A program made the position numbers and the translations under genes. Source: Streptomyces rishiriensis (GTDB lineage Bacteria; Actinomycetota; Actinomycetes; Streptomycetales; Streptomycetaceae). Taken from it: DNA of 64,000 bases. Position 1 is the stretch's first letter, and the number at the start of each line of letters is the position of its first letter. The stretch is from contig NZ_BEWA01000017.1 in the NCBI RefSeq assembly GCF_003112535.1, positions 124,001 to 188,000 on the forward strand. The letters are read 5' to 3'. This document shows positions 50,205 through 59,540 of the stretch, one piece after another. The notes beneath the pieces are model-generated. The model was given only the letters and a program-made list of their open reading frames with translations. It was not told the origin of the DNA and did not search any database.

Positions 50205-51845
50205 ATGACTGCCACCCTCGTCGCCAAGAACCTCGCCGCCGGGCACGGCGACCGCTCCCTCTTCTCCGGGCTCGACCTCGTCGTCGCCCCCGGGGACGTG
50301 ATCGGGCTGGTCGGAGCCAACGGCGCGGGCAAGTCCACCCTGCTCAGGCTGCTCGCCGGGCTGATCGCGCCCGAGCAGGGCGAGCTGCGGCTCTCCCCGC
50401 CGACCGCGACCGTCGGCCATCTGCCTCAGGAGCCGGAGCGCCGGCCCGGCGAGAGCGTGCGGGAGTTCCTCGCCCGCCGCACCGGCGTCGCCGAGGCGCA
50501 GCGCACGATGGACGAGGCCACCCAGGCGCTGGTCGACGGGGCGCCGGGCGCGGACGACGCCTACGCGACGAGCCTGGAGCGCTGGCTCGGCCTCGGAGGC
50601 GCCGACCTCGACGAGCGTGCCGAGGAAGCCGCCGACTCGCTCGGGCTCGGAGTCGACCTCGACCAGCCGATGACCTCGCTGTCCGGCGGCCAGGCCGCCC
50701 GCGCGGGCCTCGCCTCCCTCCTGCTCTCCCGCTACGACGTCTTCCTCCTGGACGAGCCGACCAACGACCTCGACCTCGACGGTCTGGAGCGGCTCGAACG
50801 CTTCGTGACCGGCCTGCGCGCCGGCACGGTCGTCGTCAGCCACGACCGCGAGTTCCTCGCCCGCACGGTCACCAAGGTCCTCGAACTCGACCTCGCCCAG
50901 CAGCAGATCAACCTCTACGGCGGTGGCTACGACGCCTACCTGGAGGAGCGGGACGTGGCCCGCCGGCACGCCCGCGAGGACTACGAGGAGTACGCCGACA
51001 AGAAGACCGCCCTGCAGGACCGCGCGCAGACCCAGCGCTCCTGGATGGACAAGGGCGTCAAGAACGCGCGCCGCAAGGCGGCCAACGACAACGACAAGAT
51101 CGGCCGCAAGTTCCGCAGCGAGGCCAGCGAGAAGCAGGCCGCGAAGGCCCGGCAGACGCAGCGCATGATCGAGCGCCTGGAGGTCGTCGACGAGCCGCGC
51201 AAGGAGTGGGAGCTGCGCATGGAGATCGCGGCCGCCCCGCGCTCCGGCGCGGTCGTGGCGTCCCTGCGCGACGCCGAGGTGCGGCGCGGCGACTTCCGTC
51301 TCGGGCCGGTGACGCTGCAGATCGACTGGGCCGACCGGGTCGCGCTGACCGGCGCGAACGGCGCGGGCAAGTCGACCCTGCTCGGCGCGCTCCTCGGCCG
51401 GATTCCGCTGGACGCCGGACACGCTGCCGTGGGCTCGGGCGTCCTGGTCGGCGAGGTCGACCAGGCGCGGCAGCTGTTCCACGGGGCGCAGTCGCTGCTG
51501 GACGCGTTCCGGGCGGCCGTCCCCGACACCGAACCCGCCGAGGTGCGCACCCTGCTGGCCAAGTTCGGCCTGAAGTCGGAGCACGTCATGCGCCCGGCGG
51601 TCACGCTGTCGCCCGGCGAACGCACCCGCGCCGCCCTCGCGCTGCTGCAGGGCCGGGGCGTCAACCTCCTCGTCCTCGACGAGCCGACGAACCACCTCGA
51701 CCTGCCGGCCATCGAACAGCTGGAGTCCGCACTCGACGCCTACGAGGGCACGCTGCTGCTGGTCACCCACGACCGGCGGATGCTGGACGCCGTCCACGTC
51801 ACGCGGCGGCTGGAGGTCGCGGCCGGCAAGCTGACGGAGCGTTAG
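50205..51845 (+). CDS. ABC-F ATPase, second paralogue
   Basis: 546 residues, two ABC domains: Walker A GANGAGKSTLL twice, signatures LSGGQAARA and LSPGERTRA (the second has Pro for Gly), Walker B FLLDEPTNDLD and LVLDEPTNHLD. The linker (about 235-325) is strongly charged (KKTALQDRAQTQRSWMDKG, KNARRKAANDNDKIGRKFRS). This is the widespread housekeeping-like actinobacterial type rather than a clear resistance factor. Its stop overlaps that of the convergent glycolipid-binding gene (TTAG at 51842-51845). Confidence 0.92.
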   Translation: MTATLVAKNLAAGHGDRSLFSGLDLVVAPGDVIGLVGANGAGKSTLLRLLAGLIAPEQGELRLSPPTATVGHLPQEPERRPGESVREFLARRTGVAEAQRTMDEATQALVDGAPGADDAYATSLERWLGLGGADLDERAEEAADSLGLGVDLDQPMTSLSGGQAARAGLASLLLSRYDVFLLDEPTNDLDLDGLERLERFVTGLRAGTVVVSHDREFLARTVTKVLELDLAQQQINLYGGGYDAYLEERDVARRHAREDYEEYADKKTALQDRAQTQRSWMDKGVKNARRKAANDNDKIGRKFRSEASEKQAAKARQTQRMIERLEVVDEPRKEWELRMEIAAAPRSGAVVASLRDAEVRRGDFRLGPVTLQIDWADRVALTGANGAGKSTLLGALLGRIPLDAGHAAVGSGVLVGEVDQARQLFHGAQSLLDAFRAAVPDTEPAEVRTLLAKFGLKSEHVMRPAVTLSPGERTRAALALLQGRGVNLLVLDEPTNHLDLPAIEQLESALDAYEGTLLLVTHDRRMLDAVHVTRRLEVAAGKLTER

Positions 51846-52432
51846 GACCTTTCCCCCGGGTTCCGGGGGACGAGCCGGGTGGCGAGTCCGGGGTAGTCGA
51901 GGACGTAACCGTCCGGGTCGAAGGCGACGTCGCTGCGGAAGCTCCCCGAGGCGTAGCGGACCACCGCGCCGCCCTGCGGACGCGCGCCGAGATGCGTGTA
52001 CGTCTGCCAGGACGGCCGCACGGTCAGCGCCGGCACCGACACCCACGCCATCAGGAACCGGCGCTCGCCCGGCCGCCGGTGCAGCCCGTGGCGCAGCACC
52101 GGCATGGTGTTGGTGAGCGGGCACAGGCCGAGATCGCAGTCGAGGGCCTCCTCGAAGCCGGGAAGGCGCTCCCCGTCGGCCGTCCAGCCGCCCCGTCCGT
52201 CGTGTCGCAGGTCCAGGGAGCGGGTGCGCTCGGCCGTCTCGACGGTGACCCGCAGCCGGCGCGTCACGAAGCCGTCGGCGGTGTCGAGTTCGTAGGACAC
52301 CCAGTACGGCTGCGGCGTCGTGCCGACCGCCCGCCCCCGGGCCCGCAGCACGCCGTCGTCCGCCTCGGCCCACGCGGTCTCGTAGCCGCCGCTCGCCGAC
52401 ACGCTCCAGGTGAGGACCCGCGAAGCACGCAT
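51842..52432 (-). CDS. Putative glycolipid-binding domain protein
   Basis: 196 residues forming one predicted beta-barrel domain of the glycolipid-binding (DUF1089-like) family: LTWSVSASGGYETAWAE, YWVSYELDTADGFVTRRLRV, DCDLGLCPLTNTMPVLRH, YTHLGARPQGGAVVRYAS and FDPDGYVLDYPGLATR. No signal peptide. Binding of glycolipid is only a family label. ATG 52432; the 10-codon extension to 52462 lacks a ribosome site. 72 bases after the tex start-to-stop unit on the same strand. Confidence 0.8.
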   Translation of the reverse strand: MRASRVLTWSVSASGGYETAWAEADDGVLRARGRAVGTTPQPYWVSYELDTADGFVTRRLRVTVETAERTRSLDLRHDGRGGWTADGERLPGFEEALDCDLGLCPLTNTMPVLRHGLHRRPGERRFLMAWVSVPALTVRPSWQTYTHLGARPQGGAVVRYASGSFRSDVAFDPDGYVLDYPGLATRLVPRNPGERS

Positions 52433-52504
52433 ACGGTCACTGTACGAGCGGCCCGGGCCCACGGCGCGTGCGCCGCGGGCCCGGACGGTCCCGTCACCGT
52501 GTGC

Positions 52505-54931
52505 TCAGCCGCGGCCCTTCTTCGGGTCGAGCAGGCCCGCCTTGCGCAGCGCGTCGGCCATCGCGCTGTTCGCCGGGGGCGCCGCCGCCTGCCGCGGGCC
52601 GCCGCCCTGCTGCCCACCGCCCTGCTGCCCGCCGCCCTGCTGCTGCCGCTGGCGCTGCTGGGGCGGACGGCCCCCGCCGCCGCCCCGCTGCTGCCGCCCG
52701 CCGCCGGAGGACCGGCCCTGCTCGCCGGGCGCGGCCGCCTCGTCGTCCAGCCGCAGCGTCAGGGAGATCCGTTTGCGCGGGATGTCCACGTCGAGGACCT
52801 TCACCTTGACGATGTCACCCGGCTTGACGACCTCCCGCGGGTCCTTGACGAACGTCTTCGACAGCGCGGAGACGTGCGCCAGACCGTCCTGGTGGACGCC
52901 GACGTCGATGAACGCCCCGAAGGCCGCCACGTTGGTGACGACGCCCTCCAGGACCATCCCGGGGGCCAGGTCGGAGATCTTCTCCACGCCGTCCTTGAAG
53001 ACGGCCGTCTTGAAGGCGGGCCGCGGGTCGCGCCCGGGCTTCTCCAGCTCCTTCAGGATGTCGGTGACGGTCGGCAGGCCGAACGTCTCGTCCACGAAGT
53101 CCGTCGGCCGCAGCGAACGCAGCACCGCCGTGTTGCCCACCAGCGAGGCCACCGCCTGCCCGGAGGTCTTCACCATGCGCCGCACCACCGGGTAGGCCTC
53201 CGGGTGCACGCTGGAGGCGTCCAGCGGGTCGGAGCCGCCGCGGATCCGCAGGAAGCCCGCGCACTGCTCGTAGGCCTTGGGGCCGAGCCGCGACACCTTC
53301 TTCAGCTCCGTGCGGGACGTGAACGGCCCGTTGGCGTCCCGGTGCGCCACGATGTTCTCCGCCAGGCCGGAGGTGATGCCGGAGACCCGGGCGAGCAACG
53401 GCGCGGAGGCGGTGTTGACGTCGACGCCCACGCCGTTCACACAGTCCTCCACCACCGCGTCCAGCGACCGCGACAGCTTCACCTCGGACAGGTCGTGCTG
53501 GTACTGGCCGACGCCGATCGACTTGGGGTCGATCTTCACCAGCTCGGCGAGCGGGTCCTGCAGCCGGCGCGCGATCGAGACGGCGCCGCGCAGCGAGACG
53601 TCCATGTCCGGCAGCTCCTGCGAGGCGAACGCGGAGGCCGAGTACACGGAGGCGCCGGCCTCGGACACCATCACCTTGGTGAGCTGCAGCTCCGGGTGCT
53701 TGGCGATCAGCTCGGCGGCGAGCCGGTCGGTCTCGCGGGACGCGGTGCCGTTGCCGATGGCGATCAGGTCGACCGCGTGCTCCGCGGACAGCCGCGCCAG
53801 CTTGGCGATCGCCTCGTCCCACTTGTTCGCCGGGACGTGCGGGTAGATCACGTCCGTGGCGACGACCTTGCCGGTCGCGTCGACGACGGCGACCTTCACG
53901 CCCGTGCGGAAGCCCGGGTCGAGGCCCAGCGTCGCGCGCGTGCCGGCCGGGGCGGCGAGCAGCAGGTCGCGCAGGTTGGCGGCGAAGACGTTCACGGCCT
54001 CGTCCTCGGCGGCCGTCCGCAGGCGCAGCCGCAGGTCGATGCCCAGGTGCACGAGGATGCGGGTGCGCCAGGCCCAGCGGACCGTGTCGGTCAGCCACTT
54101 GTCGGCCGGGCGGCCGCGGTCGGCGATGCCGAACCGGGCGGCGACGATGCCCTCGTACGAGGAGGGGCCTGGCTGCTCGGAGGGCTCCTCCGGCTCCAGG
54201 ACGAGGTCGAGGACCTCCTCCTTCTCGCCGCGCAGCATGGCCAGGATCCGGTGCGAGGGCAGCGCCGTGAACGGCTCGGCGAAGTCGAAGTAGTCGGCGA
54301 ACTTCGCGCCCGCCTCCTCCTTGCCCTCGCGCACCTTCGCGGCAAGCCGGCCGCGTGTCCACATGCGCTCGCGCAGCTCGCCGATCAGGTCGGCGTCCTC
54401 CGAGAACCGCTCGGTCAGGATCGCCCGCGCGCCGTCCAGCGCCGCCTGTGGGTCGGCGACGCCCTTGTCGGCGTCGACGAAGGCGGCGGCCGCCGCGAGC
54501 GGATCGGACGAGGGATCGCCGAGCAGCCCCTGCGCGAGCGGTTCGAGGCCCGCCTCGCGCGCGATCTGCGCCTTGGTGCGCCGCTTGGGCTTGTACGGCA
54601 GGTAGACGTCCTCCAGGCGCGCCTTGGTCTCGGCGCCCCGGATCTGCGCCTCCAGCGCGTCGGTGAGCTTGCCCTGCTCGCGCACCGACTCCAGGATCGC
54701 CGTCCGCCGCTCCTCCAGCTCCCGCAGATAGCGCAGCCGCTCCTCGAGCGTGCGCAGCTGCGCGTCGTCGAGCATCTCGGTCGCTTCCTTGCGGTAACGG
54801 GCGATGAAGGGCACCGTCGAGCCGCCGTCGAGCAGCTCCACGGCGGCCTTGACCTGCCGTTCCCGTACGCCGAGTTCTTCGGCGATCCTGCCTTCGATGG
54901 ATCCTGCTTCGATGGACCCGGGTGTCGTCAC
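52505..54931 (-). CDS. tex: Tex-family RNA-binding transcription accessory protein
   Basis: 808 residues. N-terminal helical domain, YqgF-like nuclease fold (about 325-450, LGLDPGFRTGVKVAVVDATG), helix-hairpin-helix DNA-binding part (VNTASAPLLARVSGIT) and S1 RNA-binding domain (about 650-720, GMVLEGVVTNVAAFGAFIDV). The C-terminal 75 residues are a Gly/Gln repeat (QGGGQQGGGQQGGG) ending MADALRKAGLLDPKKGRG. Tex binds RNA polymerase-associated nucleic acids and is usually intact and conserved. GTG 54931 is used; its ribosome site is weak. Confidence 0.93.
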   Translation of the reverse strand: MTTPGSIEAGSIEGRIAEELGVRERQVKAAVELLDGGSTVPFIARYRKEATEMLDDAQLRTLEERLRYLRELEERRTAILESVREQGKLTDALEAQIRGAETKARLEDVYLPYKPKRRTKAQIAREAGLEPLAQGLLGDPSSDPLAAAAAFVDADKGVADPQAALDGARAILTERFSEDADLIGELRERMWTRGRLAAKVREGKEEAGAKFADYFDFAEPFTALPSHRILAMLRGEKEEVLDLVLEPEEPSEQPGPSSYEGIVAARFGIADRGRPADKWLTDTVRWAWRTRILVHLGIDLRLRLRTAAEDEAVNVFAANLRDLLLAAPAGTRATLGLDPGFRTGVKVAVVDATGKVVATDVIYPHVPANKWDEAIAKLARLSAEHAVDLIAIGNGTASRETDRLAAELIAKHPELQLTKVMVSEAGASVYSASAFASQELPDMDVSLRGAVSIARRLQDPLAELVKIDPKSIGVGQYQHDLSEVKLSRSLDAVVEDCVNGVGVDVNTASAPLLARVSGITSGLAENIVAHRDANGPFTSRTELKKVSRLGPKAYEQCAGFLRIRGGSDPLDASSVHPEAYPVVRRMVKTSGQAVASLVGNTAVLRSLRPTDFVDETFGLPTVTDILKELEKPGRDPRPAFKTAVFKDGVEKISDLAPGMVLEGVVTNVAAFGAFIDVGVHQDGLAHVSALSKTFVKDPREVVKPGDIVKVKVLDVDIPRKRISLTLRLDDEAAAPGEQGRSSGGGRQQRGGGGGRPPQQRQRQQQGGGQQGGGQQGGGPRQAAAPPANSAMADALRKAGLLDPKKGRG

Positions 54932-55060
54932 GATCCCGTACCGCCTTCTCCACTGAGGTTGCGCGGCAATTGTGGCAGGTGGCGCCGACAAGCGGGGATC
55001 AGGGCGCGGTCGCCGTGCCGGGGTCCCGCCGCGCGGCGGCCGTCCGCCGTCGCCGGCGGT

Positions 55061-55810
55061 TCACCCGGACGCGGACCAGGAGAAGCGCGGCTCCCTGCGC
55101 TCCAGGAACGCCGCGACGCCCTCCGCCGTGTCGCCGTTGCCCCGGGCCACGGCGCTCCAGTGGGCGTCCCGGTCCGTGCGTCCGTCGGCGAACTCCTTGG
55201 CGGCGGCCTGCGTCAGCTGCGAGCGGGACACCAGCACACGCGTGAACTCCCCGACGCGGTCGTCGAGTTCCTCGGCGGGCAGCACCTCGTCGATCAGTCC
55301 GGTGCGCAGCGCCCGCTCGGCGCCGATCAACTCACCGGAGAACAAAAGGTACTTGGCGGTGGCCGGCCCCACCAGGGACACCAGCCGCCGGGTGGCGGAG
55401 GACGGGTAGACGATCCCGAGCTTCGCCGGCGTCACCCCGAACAGCGCGCCCTCCTCGGCGAACCGCAGGTCGCACGCGGCGGCGAGCTGGGCGCCGCCGC
55501 CCACGCAGTGCCCCCGGACCGCCGCCAGCGTCGGCTTGGGGAACGCCGCCAGGGCGTCCTCGGCGCGTACCGCCAGCGTCTGGGCCTCCTGCGGCGACCC
55601 CTGGAGCGTGGAGATGTCGGCCCCGGCGCAGAAGGTGCCGCCCGCGCCGGTCAGCACCAGCGCCCGCACGCCGGGATCGGCGGCCAGGGTCTCCAGCAGC
55701 GGGGGCAGCGCCGCCCACATCGCCGCCGTCATGGCGTTGCGCTTCGCGGGATGGTGCAGGACGACGGTGGCGACCTGGTCGGTGACGCCGTGCAGCAGTT
55801 CGGGCTCCAT
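55061..55810 (-). CDS. Enoyl-CoA hydratase/isomerase-family protein
   Basis: 249 residues, crotonase fold. Oxyanion segments are TFCAGADISTL and GHCVGGGAQLAAACDLRFA; the catalytic Glu position of true hydratases is replaced in LGIVYPSSATRRL, so the reaction may differ. Ends ERREPRFSWSASG, a common crotonase tail. It stands alone, 130 bases downstream (leftwards) of nothing related, so substrate is unknown. Confidence 0.87.
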   Translation of the reverse strand: MEPELLHGVTDQVATVVLHHPAKRNAMTAAMWAALPPLLETLAADPGVRALVLTGAGGTFCAGADISTLQGSPQEAQTLAVRAEDALAAFPKPTLAAVRGHCVGGGAQLAAACDLRFAEEGALFGVTPAKLGIVYPSSATRRLVSLVGPATAKYLLFSGELIGAERALRTGLIDEVLPAEELDDRVGEFTRVLVSRSQLTQAAAKEFADGRTDRDAHWSAVARGNGDTAEGVAAFLERREPRFSWSASG

Positions 55811-56119
55811 GCCCGGATGCTAACCATCCGGCTTCCGGCGGCGGCGAGGCGGGGGCGCGAGGAGGGCGGCGCGGGCCGGGCGGCGCGGGCGGCGAAGGCG
55901 CCGAAGGGGAGGAGCCGCAGCGTCTAACCCGTACAACCCGAAGAGTGCGCGAAGGCGGCGCAGACACGACAGAAACGGTCCTGCGCTCGACGGTGTCCTC
56001 CTGATGGGGTCGGAAACGCTCATTAACCGCTGACTTCTGTTCAGCCATCCGGAAGGGGGTGTCCCGTTCCCACACTTCGACATGTGGTGACAATCGAGCG
56101 CGAGGGCGGCGACCGGACG
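55811..56119. other. Divergent intergenic region
   Basis: 309 bases between the enoyl-CoA hydratase gene and the ATP-binding gene. The left part is a purine-rich GGCGGCG tract; the right part (56000-56050) is more AT-rich, with CATTAACCGC and TTCTGTTCAGCC, and probably holds promoters. No gene found. Confidence 0.5.
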
Positions 56120-56692
56120 ATGGACGATCACGGGCGGGGGCCCGACCCGCGCCCAGCGGGCGGGCCGGCCGCACCTTCCGAACCCCTTGCGGAGGCCGAA
56201 CCCTTCGCGGAGGCCGAACCCCTTACGCAGGCCGAACCCTTTGCGGAGGCCGAACCGCGACCGCTGCCCTACGAAGGCGTGTGGCGTTTCACCGCGGCCG
56301 CCGTGGACGCCTCGGTCCCGCAGGCGCGGCACGCCGTGCGGGACCTGCTGTACCGCCAGGGCGTGCCCATCCCGGACGACCTGGCCCAGGGGCTCCTGCT
56401 GATCGTCTCCGAACTGGTGACCAACGCCGTCCGGCACGCGGCGGTGCTGTCGCCCACGCTCGCGGTGGAGATCGCCGTCGGCGCCGAGTGGGTGCGGGTC
56501 TCCGTCGAGGACAGCCACCCCTACCGTCCGACCGCCCTGGAGACCGACCACGGCCGCACGGGCGGCCGCGGACTGCTCCTGGTACGGGAGATCACCAGGG
56601 AGGCGGGCGGGGCGTGCGACGTCGAGCACACCGCGAGCGGCGGCAAGGTGATCTGGGCCGTCCTGCCGCTCAAGCCGGTGCGGCTGCCCTGA
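56120..56692 (+). CDS. Anti-sigma-factor-type (RsbW/SpoIIAB-like) ATP-binding protein
   Basis: 190 residues with a HATPase_c fold at about 75-185: LLIVSELVTNAVRHA (N-box), VSVEDSHPYRP and GGRGLLLVREITREAG (G-box). Proteins of this kind act as serine kinases or anti-sigma factors in Streptomyces stress and development. Residues 21-46 are an EAEP-type repeat (PLAEAEPFAEAEPLTQAEP) from 18-base DNA repeats. The start is unclear: ATG 56120 has GAGGGCGG upstream; GTG 56084 gives 12 more residues without a site. Converges with idi, three bases apart. Confidence 0.85.
   Translation: MDDHGRGPDPRPAGGPAAPSEPLAEAEPFAEAEPLTQAEPFAEAEPRPLPYEGVWRFTAAAVDASVPQARHAVRDLLYRQGVPIPDDLAQGLLLIVSELVTNAVRHAAVLSPTLAVEIAVGAEWVRVSVEDSHPYRPTALETDHGRTGGRGLLLVREITREAGGACDVEHTASGGKVIWAVLPLKPVRLP
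56180..56251. repeat. Four 18-base tandem repeats inside the ATP-binding gene
   Basis: Unit GAACCCCTTGCGGAGGCC and variants at 56180, 56198, 56216 and 56234; each keeps the reading frame, encoding a six-residue Glu-Pro/Ala repeat. Confidence 0.85.
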
Positions 56693-56695
56693 ACG

Positions 56696-57289
56696 TCACC
56701 AGCCGGCCGAAGCGCCCGTCAGCTCCCTGACCGCCGGCCGCGCGGCGTCCAGCACCGTCATGAACCAGGAGGAGAACGGGGCCTCGGCATGCCGCTCGGC
56801 CAGCTCGGCGGCCGTCACGTAGGCCGTGTCGCCGACCTCCTGCGCGTCCGGCCGCAGCGGCGCCTGGACCAGCCCGACGAAGAGGTGGTTGTACTCCTGC
56901 TCCACCAGGCCGGAGTCCGGGTCCGGGTGGTTGTAGCGGACCGTGCCGGCCTCGGCGAGCAGCGACGGGGAGACGCCCAGCTCCTCGAACGTGCGCCGCG
57001 CCGCCGCCGCGAACGGCGCCTCGCCGGGATAGGGGTGACCGCAGCAGGTGTTGGACCACACGCCGGGGGAGTGGTACTTGCCGAGCGCCCGCTGCTGCAG
57101 GAGCAGCCTGCCTCGCTCGTCGAAGAGGAACACCGAGAACGCGCGGTGCAGCTGCCCCGGCGGCTGATGGGCGGCGAGCTTCTCCGCGGTGCCGATCGTG
57201 ACGCCGTTCTCGTCGACCAGCTCCAGCAAGATCGCGTCAGCGGTGCAGTTCGACGAGTTGTGTGTCGCGGTGGCAGGTGTGATCGGCAT
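56696..57289 (-). CDS. idi: Isopentenyl-diphosphate delta-isomerase, type I
   Basis: 197 residues. Nudix-family isomerase: active-site Cys in VWSNTCCGHPYPGE, metal-binding RRTFEELGV and EYNHLFVG, and the Glu in VEQEYNHL. It converts isopentenyl to dimethylallyl diphosphate. ATG 57289 has AAGG seven bases ahead; ATG 57295 coincides with the ribosome site and is less likely. Monocistronic, in a region that elsewhere deals with lipids; a direct tie is not shown. Confidence 0.94.
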   Translation of the reverse strand: MPITPATATHNSSNCTADAILLELVDENGVTIGTAEKLAAHQPPGQLHRAFSVFLFDERGRLLLQQRALGKYHSPGVWSNTCCGHPYPGEAPFAAAARRTFEELGVSPSLLAEAGTVRYNHPDPDSGLVEQEYNHLFVGLVQAPLRPDAQEVGDTAYVTAAELAERHAEAPFSSWFMTVLDAARPAVRELTGASAGW

Positions 57290-57478
57290 ACCCATCCTTA
57301 AGCATCGGTCCTCGCGTCCCCAGTCTGCCGTACGTGTCCGGCACTCCCGGCACTTCGCGCGAATGCGCGCATGTCCCGCGCGCGGCAGGAGACCCGGTAA
57401 CTGATCTTGCCCGGCGCGGCGGGCGGGGAACCGCCCGGAACGTCTGTGCGGTTACCCCGCACGGCGGCACGCGCACGC

Positions 57479-58420
57479 TCAGTGACAGAGCCGCGCCTCG
57501 TGTTCCGCGTGCCCGACGGGCTCCAGCTGGAAGGTGCAGTGCTCCACGTCGAAGTGGTCGCCCAGGCAGCCCTGGAGCTCGTGCAGCATCTTCTCGTGGC
57601 CGATCGCGTTGAGCGCGTCCGAGGCCACCACGACATGCGCCGACAGCACCGGCATCCCCGAGGTGATCGTCCAGGCGTGCAGGTCGTGGACGTCCTGCAC
57701 CCCGTCCAGGGCCAGGATGTGGGACCGCACCTCCGCCATGTCGACGTCCTTGGGGGCCGACTCCAGCAGCACGTCGAGCGTCTCGCGCAGCAGCTTCACG
57801 GTCCGCGGCACGATCATCAGGCCGATGACGAGCGACGCGACGGGGTCCGCGGTCTGCCAGCCGGTGGTCAGGATCACCACCGCCGAGACGATCACCGCCA
57901 CCGAGCCGAGCGCGTCGGCGGCCACCTCCAGGAACGCCCCGCGCACGTTCAGGCTCTCCGCCTGGCCCCGCATCAGCAGGGTGAGCGAGATCATGTTCGC
58001 GACCAGACCGATCGCGCCGAACCAGATCATCAGCCCGGCCTCGGTGGGGGCCGGCGTGAGGAACCGCTGGACCGCCTCGTACAGGACGTAGCCGCCCACT
58101 CCGAGCAGCAGCAGGCAGTTGGCGAGGGCGGCCAGGATCTCCGCGCGGGCCAGCCCGAAGGTGCGGTGGGCGCTCGGCGGCCGGTTGGCGAAGTGGATCG
58201 CGAGCAGCGCCATGCCCAGGCCCAGCGCGTCCGTCGCCATGTGCGCGGCGTCCGCGATCAGCGCGAGGGAGTCGGCGAGCAGTCCGCCGACGATCTCGAC
58301 CACCATGACGCCGAGCGTGATCGACAGTGCGACCCGCAGCCTGCCGCGGTACACCGCCGCGGCCGTGCCGGTGGTCGGCGCGTGCGCGTGGGTGTGGCCG
58401 TGGTCGTGCCCAGCCCCCAT
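57479..58420 (-). CDS. Cation diffusion facilitator metal exporter (CzcD-like)
   Basis: 313 residues. A His-rich N-terminus (GHDHGHTHAHAP) precedes six helices; metal sites are DSLALIADAAHMATDALGL and FLEVAADALGSVAVI. A C-terminal cytoplasmic domain follows (HDLHAWTITSGMPVLSAHV, GCLGDHFDVEHCTFQ). Expected to export zinc or a related divalent metal using the proton gradient. ATG 58420 has AAGGGGCGG upstream. Confidence 0.92.
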   Translation of the reverse strand: MGAGHDHGHTHAHAPTTGTAAAVYRGRLRVALSITLGVMVVEIVGGLLADSLALIADAAHMATDALGLGMALLAIHFANRPPSAHRTFGLARAEILAALANCLLLLGVGGYVLYEAVQRFLTPAPTEAGLMIWFGAIGLVANMISLTLLMRGQAESLNVRGAFLEVAADALGSVAVIVSAVVILTTGWQTADPVASLVIGLMIVPRTVKLLRETLDVLLESAPKDVDMAEVRSHILALDGVQDVHDLHAWTITSGMPVLSAHVVVASDALNAIGHEKMLHELQGCLGDHFDVEHCTFQLEPVGHAEHEARLCH

Positions 58421-58522
58421 GGAAGCCGCCCCTTCGTGATCGGTCGTGTCCCGCCCGGGATCACAGTCAACTACGGGTGGGGGGTATCGGGCAACGCGGC
58501 ACTGAACACCGTTGTCATGTGC

Positions 58523-58553
58523 CCTGACCTGCGGAAACGAAGTGCAGGTCAGG
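58523..58553. terminator. Terminator hairpin after galE
   Basis: CCTGACCTGC and GCAGGTCAGG form a perfect 10-base stem with an 11-base loop, just downstream of the leftward galE stop at 58560. Confidence 0.7.
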
Positions 58554-58559
58554 ACACCC

Positions 58560-59540
58560 TCACCCTTGGCTTCGACGGTGGTTCAGCTGCCAGCCCCGCC
58601 AGGCCGAGTCCACCATCTCGCGCATGCCCCGTCGAGCCGTCCACCCCAGTTCCCGGGCCGCGAGCTCCGCCGAGGCCACCGCGCGCGGCGCGTCGCCGGG
58701 CCTGCGGCCCTCGACCACGGCGGGCCGGGTGTCGCCGGTGACCTCGCCGATGAGCGTGACCAGTTCGCGCACGGACACGCCCTGGCTCCGGCCGATGTTC
58801 ACCGTGAGATCGCCCACCGTGTCCGGCGCCGACAGCCGCCCGGCCGCCGCCAAGTGCGCCTCCGCCAGATCGGCGACGTGGATGTAGTCCCGGACGCAGG
58901 TGCCGTCCGGTGTGTCGTAGTCCGCGCCGAAGATCCGCGGGGCCTCGTCCCGGGTGAGCCGGTCGAAGACCATCGGGACGATGTTGAAGACGCCGGTGTC
59001 GGCGAGCTCGGGCGCCATGGCCCCGGCCACGTTGAAGTAGCGCAGGCACGTCGTCGCGATGCCGTGCGCCTGCCCGGCCGCCCGCACCAGCCACTCGCCG
59101 GCGAGCTTGGTCTCTCCGTACGGGTTCACCGGCGCGCACGGGGTGTCCTCCGTGATGAGGTCCACGTCCGGGTTGCCGTAGACGGCCGCCGAGGAGGAGA
59201 ACAGGAACCGCCGGACGCCGGCCGCGGCGACCGCGTCGAGCAGGGCCGCCAGACCGCCGACGTTGTCCCGGTAGTAGCGGGTGGGCCGCGCCACCGACTC
59301 ACCGACCTGCTTGTGCGCGGCCAGGTGCACCACGCCCGTGACGGAGTGCTCGGCGAGAACCCGCTCGACCAGGCCGGCGTCGAGGGCCGAGCCCCGCACG
59401 AACGAGACGTCCGCACCGAGCCGCGCGCTCGAGCCCGTGGAGAGATCGTCCAGCACGACGACGCGCTCCCCGGCCCCGGTCATGGCCCGTGCCACATGCG
59501 CCCCTATGTATCCGGCTCCGCCGGTGATCAGCCACGTCAT
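58560..59540 (-). CDS. galE: UDP-glucose 4-epimerase
   Basis: 326 residues. NAD-binding WLITGGAGYIGAHVARAM, the catalytic Ser in RFLFSSSAAVYGN and the Tyr-Lys pair in APVNPYGETKLAGE; then RYFNVAGA and RDYIHVADLAEAHL, all epimerase signatures. Interconverts UDP-glucose and UDP-galactose for polysaccharide or glycolipid synthesis. ATG 59540 lies 14 bases from a TGCCGACA motif that recurs in the divergent promoter region. It may feed sugar to products of the CDP-alcohol operon on its other side, but that is inference. Confidence 0.9.
   Translation of the reverse strand: MTWLITGGAGYIGAHVARAMTGAGERVVVLDDLSTGSSARLGADVSFVRGSALDAGLVERVLAEHSVTGVVHLAAHKQVGESVARPTRYYRDNVGGLAALLDAVAAAGVRRFLFSSSAAVYGNPDVDLITEDTPCAPVNPYGETKLAGEWLVRAAGQAHGIATTCLRYFNVAGAMAPELADTGVFNIVPMVFDRLTRDEAPRIFGADYDTPDGTCVRDYIHVADLAEAHLAAAGRLSAPDTVGDLTVNIGRSQGVSVRELVTLIGEVTGDTRPAVVEGRRPGDAPRAVASAELAARELGWTARRGMREMVDSAWRGWQLNHRRSQG

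Noticed and set aside
51206..55927. A 1573-codon plus-strand open frame across tex, the glycolipid-binding gene and the crotonase gene
   Set aside because: It is antisense to several well-supported genes. Long stop-free antisense frames are normal at this GC content and its translation has no family features.
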